Below are positions 1 to 4,808 of a DNA stretch of 6,060 bases, piece by piece. Location: NCBI GenBank assembly GCA_038246575.1, contig JBBRVU010000230.1, forward strand, positions 1 to 6,060, in the 5' to 3' direction. The translations under genes were made by a program, and so were the position numbers. Positions within the stretch are counted from its first letter, which is position 1. Each line of letters opens with the position of its first letter. The notes beneath the pieces were generated by a model. That model was not told where the DNA came from and searched no databases. It was given only the letters and a program-made list of their open reading frames with translations. This DNA comes from JACCUZ01 sp038246575 (GTDB lineage: Bacteria; Actinomycetota; Actinomycetes; JACCUZ01).

Positions 1-227
1 CCGCTGGGCCTGCAACAAACGCTTCCGTCGTGCGATCACCATCTACGCCGACAACAGCCGCCATGCCAGCCCCTGGGCCGCGAAGATCTACAACGACGCC
101 CGCGCTGCCGGGAAAGACCACCCGCACGCCGTCCGCGTCCTTGCGCTGCTGGCAAGACAAGGTCCCCTACGACCCCGCTCTTCACGGCAACGCTAACAAG
201 ATCAAGAACGCCCCACTGGCGGCATGA
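1..227 (+). pseudogene. IS110-family transposase, C-terminal fragment, frameshifted
   Basis: C-terminal end of an IS110-type transposase (Transposase_20 region). Frame 2 from base 2 reads RWACNKRFRRAITIYADNSR, then HASPWAAKIYNDARAAG and HPHAVRVLA, a highly characteristic stretch of this family. From about base 144 the match moves to frame 3: RCWQDKVPYDPALHGNANK and a TGA at 225-227. In relatives about seven residues (a tryptophan-rich 'RAWIRVIW'-like piece) sit between these two blocks, so a short deletion that also shifts the frame has occurred at 143-146. The N-terminal DEDD (RuvC-like) catalytic half is outside the window. With this lesion the copy should not make a normal protein. Similarity is judged from memory of the family, not from a search. 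Confidence 0.8.
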
Positions 228-247
228 GGTTGACATAGGGAGTGTCA
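1..247 (+). mobile_element. IS110-family element, 3' remnant with right end
   Basis: Right-hand remainder of an IS110-type insertion sequence: the end of the transposase gene, its stop at 225-227, and about 20 bases of terminal sequence (ggttgacatagggagtgtc). The outer limit is placed at about 247 because the minus-strand alcohol dehydrogenase reading frame beyond it keeps family-like sequence up to Trp-His-Val-Met-Thr and then loses it. IS110 elements lack classical long terminal inverted repeats, so the end is inferred from loss of host-gene similarity and is uncertain by about 5 bases. The left part of the element lies outside the window. Confidence 0.7.
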
Positions 248-386
248 TGACGTGCCAGTCGCCCCGGGCCACCCCCGCCGCCTGCACGTGGACCAGCACC
301 TCGTCGGCGGCGATCTCGGGGCGGTCGACGTCCCGGAGTTGGAGGACCTCCGTCGAGCCGTATCTGTCCCGAACGATCGCCTTCAT
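245..386 (-). pseudogene. Zinc-type alcohol dehydrogenase / quinone oxidoreductase, N-terminal fragment
   Basis: The start at 384-386 gives MKAIVRDRYGSTEVLQLRDV, continuing DRPEIAADEVLVHVQAAGVA and RGDWHVMT. This is the N-terminal GroES-like domain of medium-chain NAD(P)-dependent alcohol dehydrogenases/quinone oxidoreductases. A full protein would be about 310-340 residues; only about 47 are left before the IS110 end interrupts it, so the Rossmann NADPH-binding domain is missing from this side. The start is supported by the family N-terminus, by a purine-rich agaagagag stretch just upstream, and by the ATGA overlap with the preceding regulator gene. The preserved N-terminus with good codon use suggests the interruption is fairly recent. 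The remainder of the gene may lie to the left of the window, on the far side of the IS110 copy. Confidence 0.75.
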
Positions 387-930
387 CGGACTCTCTTCTC
401 GATGGGGTGCCGGTCCAACCGGCGTCGGTGCCCGTCCTGACGGTGGTCGACAGCCGTGCCCATGTGGGTGACGCCGTCGAGAAGTCGGTGCAGGCCCCAC
501 AAGTACTGCTCGGTGGAGATGTAGCCGGCCCTGGTGACGGCCGCCGCAGCGGCTCTGGGGAAGTCGTCAGCAGGCGTACCGGCGAAGGCGCGATGTCGGG
601 CCTCGATCCGTTCCGCCTCCGGCGGCAAGGGGCCGGGTTCGTCCGCATCGGTGACCGCCAGGGCGACCGACCCGATCACGTAGACCACCAGCAGGTAGGA
701 CGTGCGAGCCGCGTCGGCGGGATCCAGACCGGCCTCGGCCAGGAGCTCGAAGGAGCCGCTCGTGCAGGGCCAGCGCCTGTGGACCGTTCAGCCGCCCACC
801 GATCATCAGCGGAACCGCACCCGGGTGGGCCGTCAGCCGTTGCCGCAGCTCCAGGGCCAGGGCCTTTGGCCCGCGCCTGGACCCGCGTCATCTGGGACTC
901 CAATCGGTTCTGTCGGCGGATCAGCACGTC
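383..930 (-). pseudogene. TetR/AcrR-family regulator, C-terminal domain only, frameshifted
   Basis: Three minus-strand frames join into one TetR-type ligand-binding domain (TetR_C_1-like). From about 862 down to 752 the frame reads ALELRQRLTAHPGAVPLM then IGGRLNGPQALALHERLL. After a shift at about 748-753 it reads ELLAEAGLDPADAARTSYLL, VVYVIGSVALAVTDADEPGP and, near the end, the typical TEQYLWGLHRLLDGVT, with a stop at 383-385. A further shift is likely at 862-869, since upstream similarity moves to the frame reading RRQNRLESQMTRVQARAK; this upstream part is the least certain. No helix-turn-helix N-terminus (about 60 residues) is found, so the gene lacks its DNA-binding half as well as having frameshifts. 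In life such a protein would repress a neighbouring operon and release DNA on binding a small hydrophobic ligand. Its stop overlaps the dehydrogenase start (ATGA), so the two were once co-translated. Confidence 0.65.
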
Positions 931-1045
931 TGCCGCTGACGAAGGTGAACACCGTGCCGTTCTTCGCCACCGCGTCGAGCGCTTCGGGTCACGACGAAGA
1001 CCGGGCCGTGGAGGACGTCTTCGTCCGCCCAGGGTTCAGCTGGTG
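905..1045 (-). pseudogene. RibD/dihydrofolate-reductase-like protein, small internal relic
   Basis: One minus-strand frame reads AEPWADEDVLHGPVFVVTR, and a second, shifted by one base at about 984-988, continues LDAVAKNGTVFTFVSGR. The spacing of a 'HxPVFVxTH'-like block followed by a 'GTTFTFVTDG'-like block is characteristic of the C-terminal RibD-type dihydrofolate reductase domain common in actinobacteria. There is no start codon, no active-site N-terminus and no C-terminus; the piece begins inside the end of the toxin gene and runs into the TetR relic. It is therefore a scrap about 45 residues long out of roughly 190. Identification rests on two short motifs recalled from the family, so it remains tentative. 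Confidence 0.35.
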
Positions 1046-1275
1046 CGACCCACGTGGATGACGCGCACCTCGTCGGCGCTGATCCTGTACAGGACGCGGT
1101 ACCGGCCGGCCCGCAGTCGCCGCAGCAGCGGGCTGCCGAACTCGGTGCTCCCGTCCGGTCGCGGATCGTCCACGAGACCGTCGACCGCGTCGAACAGCCG
1201 GTTCAAGCCCTCGGGGTCGTCGGCCAGATAGCGCGACGCAGCCAAGGTGGCGGTCTCGTCCCAGACGATGCTCAC
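1036..1275 (-). CDS. RelE/ParE-family type II toxin
   Basis: A 79-residue basic protein of the usual RelE/ParE size (80-100). It begins MSIVWDETATLAASRYLADD and carries the family's central beta-strand signature LLRRLRAGRYRVLYRISADE, ending VRVIHVGRTS. RelE-type toxins cleave mRNA on the ribosome; ParE-type toxins poison DNA gyrase. Sequence alone does not decide between them, though the 'RRLRAGRYRVLYRI' strand and 'HVGR' end are most like the RelE side of the superfamily. Start GTG at 1273-1275 overlaps the antitoxin stop (GTGA), so translation is probably coupled, as expected for a toxin-antitoxin pair. The pair is presumably repressed by the antitoxin-toxin complex at the promoter upstream of the antitoxin. 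The protein is shorter than many relatives at its C-terminus, but no internal lesion is visible. Confidence 0.88.
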   Translation of the reverse strand: MSIVWDETATLAASRYLADDPEGLNRLFDAVDGLVDDPRPDGSTEFGSPLLRRLRAGRYRVLYRISADEVRVIHVGRTS

Positions 1276-1523
1276 CGGACGGGAAGACCGAGGCGGTGGC
1301 GCACCTCCTCGTGCGTAACCAACACGAGCGAACCGGCGGCCTCACGGGCGTGGTGATTCGCCAGCGCCAAAGCGTCCTCGAGGTCGTCGAGCTCCTGCGC
1401 ACTGACCAGCACGGCGACAGGTCGCCCGTCCTCAGTGAGAGTGACTCGCTCCCCGGCCGCCGAGGCACGCCTCGCCAATGCGCCAAGACGAGTTTGCGCC
1501 TCACCGATAGACACCTCAGCCAT
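1272..1523 (-). CDS. Phd/YefM-family antitoxin
   Basis: An 83-residue antitoxin partner of the RelE/ParE toxin. The N-terminal half, MAEVSIGEAQTRLGALARRA followed by SAAGERVTLTEDGRPVAVLV, is the classic Phd/YefM fold: the 'T.EA...L..L...A..GE.V.LT..G.PVAVLV' pattern that dimerises and binds the operator. The C-terminal part from about residue 45, rich in Asp, Glu and Leu (ELDDLEDALALANHHA), would be the flexible toxin-wrapping segment. It should neutralise the toxin by direct binding and repress its own operon. Start ATG at 1521-1523 is chosen because it opens the domain exactly; the same frame stays open further upstream to 1916 but without family-like sequence. A GGAG lies about 12 bases before the start, a somewhat long spacing. 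The 4-base overlap with the toxin start supports a bicistronic unit. Confidence 0.9.
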   Translation of the reverse strand: MAEVSIGEAQTRLGALARRASAAGERVTLTEDGRPVAVLVSAQELDDLEDALALANHHAREAAGSLVLVTHEEVRHRLGLPVR

Positions 1524-1789
1524 ACCGCGAAGATACTCCGGCCAGCTGCCCGCCAGGCGTGCTGCGGCCGCCCGACTGGCTGCGCCGACCTTTGCCGCCC
1601 GCCCCCGAACGGCGCCGCCGGTGCCGGCGACCACCCTCGCCGAGCTGCTCGGCGAGCCGGGCAGATCCCACCGGGCCAGCACCGTCGTAACGCGGCACGG
1701 CACGCCGACTTGTACGCCGGCTACACCCTGGCCTGCCCACGGTGAGGGGTGAGCGCGTGTGGAGCCCCGGCGGGTTCCGGGCGCGGACA
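1524..1789. other. Stretch upstream of the toxin-antitoxin pair, no gene recognised
   Basis: No reading frame here shows family-like sequence on either strand, although frames stay open because the DNA is very GC-rich. It should contain the promoter and operator of the toxin-antitoxin pair transcribed leftward from 1523, but no convincing -10/-35 pair could be picked out by eye. A perfect hairpin lies at 1636-1656 (listed separately). The left flank of the BadF-like relic may extend into it. Confidence 0.5.
1636..1656. repeat. Perfect 9-bp inverted repeat with 3-base loop
   Basis: ctcgccgag at 1636-1644 and ctcggcgag at 1648-1656 are exact reverse complements around a ctg loop. The stem is strong and GC-rich, but no T-run follows on either strand, so an intrinsic terminator is not clearly supported. 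It lies 113-133 bases upstream of the antitoxin start and could be an operator, a transcript hairpin or a chance product of GC-rich former coding sequence. Confidence 0.5.
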
Positions 1790-2119
1790 GGTGGCGTTGC
1801 CGGTGGCCCTCGCAGCGGTCACGTCCTCGCCGCCACAGGGTGTGCGGCGCCGAGGAGGCCGCACACCGACGCGCGGTCGCCGGCCTGGCCCGTCGGCACG
1901 ACCCCGACGCGGGCACGTTGCGGAACCTCGCGCAGGTCCCGAGCCGGCCGCACCGCCGAAGGCGCAGCGGACGTCCTGATCCTCAAGCCGATGGTGGCGG
2001 CGCCGGCGGCACCGGGCGGCCTGCGCGGCGCCGAGGGCTTGGCCGGCACGGCTTCCGTCGACGAACAGGGCCGTGCGGCAGCCCGACCTACCCACGTCGA
2101 ACACCAGCACCCTGGTCAC
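1790..2119 (-). pseudogene. BadF/N-acetylglucosamine-kinase-like ATPase relic
   Basis: From a GTG at 2117-2119 the minus strand reads MTRVLVFDVGRSGCRTALFV then DGSRAGQALG. This resembles the N-terminal phosphate-1 loop (D-x-G-x-S/T) of ASKHA kinases, especially the actinobacterial BadF/BadG-type GlcNAc kinase-like proteins. After a shift at about 2040 another frame gives GAAGAATIG and later ARDLREV...ARVGVV, recalling the family's 'vGaAGa' block and the segment leading to its second motif. No complete gene can be assembled and the family is normally about 300 residues, so this is a decayed fragment if it is real. The same stretch is open on the + strand (frame of the four-HTH protein), but that reading is low-complexity and unlike any family, which favours the minus-strand interpretation. 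Confidence 0.35.
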
Positions 2120-2230
2120 GGCAGACACTTCAAAGACGTGGTCGACGCCAGCAGCCGCACTATCGGCCCCGACACCTTCAAGGACGGGGACCCAGCGCGG
2201 GACCGTGCAGGACTCAACTACCGTGCCGCC

Positions 2231-3034
2231 GTGCACAGCGGCGACGTCGAGGAGCTGATCGACCGGTACCGCGGTGGCGAGACGGTCGCAGAGCTAGCCC
2301 GCGCGGCTGACCTCTCGGAGGCGGTTGTTGCCCGGCGGCTCCGCAAGGCCGGGGTGACGATGCGCCGTCCCGGCCGCCGCCGGGCGCCGGTGCCGGACGA
2401 GTTGCTGCTGGCCCGGTACGCCACGGGGTTAACCCTGGAAGAGATCGCCGGCGAGGTCGGCCTGAGCTCGCGCACGGTGAGCCGACGGCTGAAGGCCACC
2501 GGTGTGCAGGTGCGCTACCGGCGCAACCGTCCCGCCCACGGCCCGGCCTACCCGGTGCAGGAATGGGTGGCCCGCTACCGGGACGGCGAATCGGTCACCG
2601 CCATCGCCGCCTTAAGCCGGGTCGGCTGCAGCACCGTGTACCGGCACCTGGCCCGCGCTGGAATGCCGCTGCGTCGCCACCGGGAAACGGAACGGTTGGT
2701 CGCCCGTTACGCCGACGGCCTAACCCTCACCGACCTCGCCGCCGAGTCTGCCCTGGATCGACGGACCGTCGCCCGGCGGCTGCGCGCCGCCGATGTGCAC
2801 GTGCGGTACCGCCGCACCCGGCCCGCTCCCGGACCGGACCGTTCGACCCAGGAGCAGGCAGCTCCGGGCCGGGCCGAGGCCAGCGTGGCCGCCGCTGCCG
2901 CGCACGCGCGCCTCGGCCACGACACCGAAGCCAGCCTGAGCCGGCCGGAGGCCGCCACGCGCGCCGGCCGACCGTCGCCAGCAGGCCCGGCGTCTGAAGC
3001 CGGTGGATCGGGCTGCCGGTCGGACTGCCTTTGA
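2231..3034 (+). CDS. Tandem four-helix-turn-helix DNA-binding protein
   Basis: With the GTG start at 2231 the protein is 267 residues, made of four modules of about 40-50 residues. Each has the pattern L-x-x-RY-x-x-G-x-(T/S)-(hydrophobic)-x-x-(L/I)-A...TV-x-(R)-x-L-x-x-A-G-V, typical of resolvase/Hin-type helix-turn-helix domains. Approximate positions are 7-43, 57-93, 111-146 and 154-190. Modules 2 and 4 match best (ARYATGLTLEEIAG versus ARYADGLTLTDLAA; both end VRYRR-x-RP-A-x-GP), implying duplication of a two-module unit. The Arg-rich linkers resemble minor-groove-binding arms next to Hin-type domains. Residues 208-267 are Ala/Pro/Gly-rich and probably disordered. No catalytic domain is visible, so it is likely a sequence-specific DNA binder; its target is unknown. 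The start is uncertain: a GTG at 2138 or even 1742 is in frame, but that upstream reading overlaps the antisense BadF-like relic. It precedes the potassium channel by 31 bases. Confidence 0.75.
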   Translation: MHSGDVEELIDRYRGGETVAELARAADLSEAVVARRLRKAGVTMRRPGRRRAPVPDELLLARYATGLTLEEIAGEVGLSSRTVSRRLKATGVQVRYRRNRPAHGPAYPVQEWVARYRDGESVTAIAALSRVGCSTVYRHLARAGMPLRRHRETERLVARYADGLTLTDLAAESALDRRTVARRLRAADVHVRYRRTRPAPGPDRSTQEQAAPGRAEASVAAAAAHARLGHDTEASLSRPEAATRAGRPSPAGPASEAGGSGCRSDCL

Positions 3035-3052
3035 CGGTCACGGCCCGGGATG

Positions 3053-3059
3053 AGGGGAG
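3053..3059 (+). promoter_or_regulatory. Ribosome binding site of the potassium channel gene
   Basis: aggggag lies 6 bases before the ATG at 3066-3068, a strong anti-16S match at good spacing. It decides that ATG as the start and allows the channel to be translated independently of the upstream HTH gene. Confidence 0.8.
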
Positions 3060-3065
3060 TAGGCG

Positions 3066-3824
3066 ATGGCGGTCAAGCAGACGACGGCGGCGCGGACGCG
3101 GCTGGATCGGTACGAGCGGCGCACCGCCGGCGGGCTTACCGCGCTGGCCGTGGCGTTCCTCGTGGTCTACGCCGTTCCAGTGATCTGGCCGGGCATCCCG
3201 GCGTTGGCCGCGACGGCACTGACCTGGGTCAGTGTGGCCATCTGGGCCGCCTTCGTCGCCGACCTCGTCGTCCGCGTCGTCCTCGCCGAGCGCAAGTGGC
3301 GGTTTCTGGCCAACCACCCGGTGGACGTCCTGGTGGTGGTGGTCCCGGCGCTGCGCCCGCTGCGGGTGCTGCGCGTATTCACCGCAAGCCAGGCGCTGCT
3401 GACCCGCGGCCGCGGCCTGGTCCGCTCCGGACAGGCGATCGTCGGCGCCGCGCTGCTGCTGGTCATGCTCGGCGCGCTCGCCGTGCTCGACGCCGAACGC
3501 GGCCAGCCGGGCGCGAACATCACCGGACTCGGGGACGCCCTGTGGTGGTCGTTGAGCACCGTGACCACCGTCGGCTACGGCGACCACGTTCCCGTCACCG
3601 CCACCGGCCGGCTCGTCGCAGCTGCGCTCATGGTCGTCGGTATCTCCCTGCTCGGCATAGTGACCGCCACCATGGCGTCCTGGTTTCTCGCCGCCGAGAG
3701 GGAGGAGGCGACGCAGCTGCGCCAGGTCAGCGAGCAGCTCGCTGACCTTCACGCGAAGATCGACCGATTGACCGCCGCCGCGGCATCGCAACACCGCCCC
3801 GGCCCTGCAAGCCGTGACGCATAA
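3066..3824 (+). CDS. Voltage-gated-type potassium channel protein
   Basis: A 252-residue integral membrane protein. Hydrophobic segments lie at about residues 22-43, 46-74, 86-97, 124-141 and 182-209. A pore loop (about 155-178) carries the K+ selectivity filter TVGYGD at 168-173, preceded by the usual WWSLSTVT. Residues 95-105 (ALRPLRVLRVF) have Arg at every third position (97, 100, 103) after an Asp-containing helix, like a short S4 voltage-sensor. The N-terminal sensor helices are compact compared with canonical six-segment Kv channels. After the last membrane helix comes a cytoplasmic tail with a probable coiled coil (about 209-238: AEREEATQLRQVSEQLADLH), suited to tetramer assembly; there is no RCK or cyclic-nucleotide domain. 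Role: K+ flux across the cell membrane, setting membrane potential. The gene follows the HTH gene by 31 bases. Its stop is only 3 bases from the ISL3 end, so any terminator it had has been displaced. Confidence 0.92.
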   Translation: MAVKQTTAARTRLDRYERRTAGGLTALAVAFLVVYAVPVIWPGIPALAATALTWVSVAIWAAFVADLVVRVVLAERKWRFLANHPVDVLVVVVPALRPLRVLRVFTASQALLTRGRGLVRSGQAIVGAALLLVMLGALAVLDAERGQPGANITGLGDALWWSLSTVTTVGYGDHVPVTATGRLVAAALMVVGISLLGIVTATMASWFLAAEREEATQLRQVSEQLADLHAKIDRLTAAAASQHRPGPASRDA

Positions 3825-3826
3825 CT

Positions 3827-3853
3827 GGCTCTTCCGAGATGAGGGTGTAACGC
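3827..3853 (+). repeat. Left terminal inverted repeat of the ISL3 element
   Basis: GGCTCTTCCGAG followed by a purine-rich stretch resembles the 20-27 bp inverted repeats of ISL3-family elements from actinobacteria. The sub-sequence tcttccgag recurs in direct orientation at 3901-3909 inside the leader, possibly a second transposase contact site. The partner right repeat is outside the window, so the inner limit of the repeat is a guess. Confidence 0.7.
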
Positions 3854-3933
3854 CGCTCTGGGAGTCCGTCGGCGCGTCGGTCCCCGGGTAGAGGTCGAGG
3901 TCTTCCGAGGATGGGAGTTCTCACACCGCCCAC

Positions 3934-4724
3934 ATGGAAGACCTCGACGTGCCTGACGCTACCTGTGATGCGGGCTTCGGCTGCCCTGACCTGACCACGT
4001 TCTGCCGGCTCGATGAGTTGGGTCTTGAAGCCGTCGGGCAGCGGCTCGAGCCCGACCGAGCGGTGCTCGCATGTCGGGTCGTTGGGCCGGACCAGTGGTG
4101 CCACCGCTGCGGCTGCGGAGGCGTCCCGCGCGACACCGTGGTCCGGCGGCTGGCGCACGAGCCGTTGGGCTGGCGCCCGACCACGCTGGAGGTGAGGATC
4201 CGTCGTTACCGGTGCATCGGGTGTGGGCACGTGTGGCGCCAAGACACCAGCCCGGCGGCCGAGCCGCGGGCCAAGCTGTCGCGGCGCGGGCTGCGGTGGG
4301 CACTGGAGGCGATCGTGGTCCAGCATCTGACCGTCGCCCGGGTCGCCGAGGGACTCGCGGTCGCGTGGGACACCGCCAACGACGCCGTCCTTGCCGAGGG
4401 CAAGCGGGTCCTGATCGAGGACGAGCACAGGTTTGACGGGGTCACCGCGATCGGGGTCGACGAGCACGTGGGAGGCACACCCGCCGTGGCGACAAGTACG
4501 TCACCGTGATCATCGACCTCACCGCAGTGCGTGCCGGCACCGGCCCGGCGCGGCTGTTGGACATGGTCGAGGGCCGCTCCAAGCAGGCGTTCAAGACCTG
4601 GCTCGCCGAACGCGACGAAGCCTGGCGCGACGCCGTCGAGGTGGTCGCGATGGACGGGTTCACCGGATTCAAGACCGCTACTGCCGAGGAACTGCCCGAC
4701 GCGGTCGCGGTAATGGATCCCTTT
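3934..4724 (+). pseudogene. ISL3-family transposase, frameshifted and truncated
   Basis: The first part (3934 to about 4470) starts MEDLDVPDATCDAGFGCPDL. It has a zinc-binding pair, WCHRCG and RCIGCGHVW, the ISL3 N-terminal Cys-x-x-Cys domain, then the helix-turn-helix region (SRRGLRWALEAIVVQHLTVA) and the first catalytic Asp in AIGVDEHV. At 4468-4472 one base is missing: gtgggagg stands where gtgtggagg would give the conserved DEHVWRH. The frame moves and terminates at 4509, while the real continuation, GDKYVTVIIDLTAVRAGTGP, runs in the next frame. It includes VVAMDGFTGF with the second catalytic Asp and stops matching after VAVMDPF at 4724. The final Glu-bearing third, from about 270 of roughly 400-430 residues, is gone at the RIT junction. 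The protein is inactive on two counts. Confidence 0.9.
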
Positions 4725-4808
4725 TATGGGGACCTCGTGGTTATGCCGAGGTCGGGTCCGTCGGGCCTGGTGGCAGGGGTGCCGGCGGTGCGGAGGTCGG
4801 CATAATCA
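4725..4808. repeat. RIT-type element terminus with nested inverted repeats
   Basis: Two symmetric structures overlap here. gacctcg (4731-4737) and cgaggtc (4747-4753) are inverted around a 9-base spacer (tggttatgc), the shape of a tyrosine-recombinase core site with two binding arms. ttatgccga (4741-4749) and tcggcataa (4797-4805) form a second 9-bp inverted pair; the latter ends one base before the recombinase stop codon. These are plausible recombinase binding sites at the element's end. The exact cleavage position cannot be told without the other end. Confidence 0.65.

Larger units (their letters stand above)
3827..4724 (+). mobile_element. ISL3-family insertion sequence, left part
   Basis: The left end starts ggctcttccgagatgagggt at 3827, matching the GGCTCTTCC-type terminal inverted repeat of actinobacterial ISL3 elements such as the corynebacterial IS31831/IS13869 group. 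The transposase starts about 107 bases inside. The element is interrupted after 4724, where transposase similarity stops at MDPF and the RIT-type element begins; its right half and right inverted repeat are not in the window. ISL3 elements make 8-bp target duplications, so gcataact (3819-3826), which includes the channel stop codon, is the expected left copy. Confidence 0.85.

Noticed and set aside
407..1231. Long + strand open frame of 274 codons
   Set aside because: It is antisense to recognisable TetR, RibD-like and RelE sequence; low-complexity Arg/Pro/Gly composition is typical of a GC-rich shadow frame.
1742..2230. Upstream extension of the four-HTH frame to a 430-residue protein
   Set aside because: The added 163 residues are Arg/Ala/Pro-rich with no family resemblance, no ribosome binding site precedes 1742, and a kinase-like motif runs antisense through it. 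Kept only as a start-site uncertainty.
2426..2435. Palindrome gggttaaccc inside the HTH gene as an operator
   Set aside because: It lies in a well-conserved coding module (GLTLEE), has no partner nearby, and the equivalent place in module 4 (cctaaccctc) is not palindromic.
2727..3794. Minus-strand open frame of 355 codons
   Set aside because: It lies entirely antisense to the potassium channel and the HTH gene and reads as an Arg/Gly/His-rich shadow with no domain.
3727..4467. Minus-strand open frame of 246 codons across the ISL3 end
   Set aside because: Antisense to the ISL3 transposase with its clear zinc and DDE motifs, and crosses the IS boundary; a shadow frame.
4725..4805. Tail of the ISL3 transposase frame (YGDLVVMPRSGPSGLV...) as genuine protein
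   Set aside because: Family similarity ends at MDPF (4724); what follows is the RIT element's terminal repeat read through by chance to a stop at 4803-4805.
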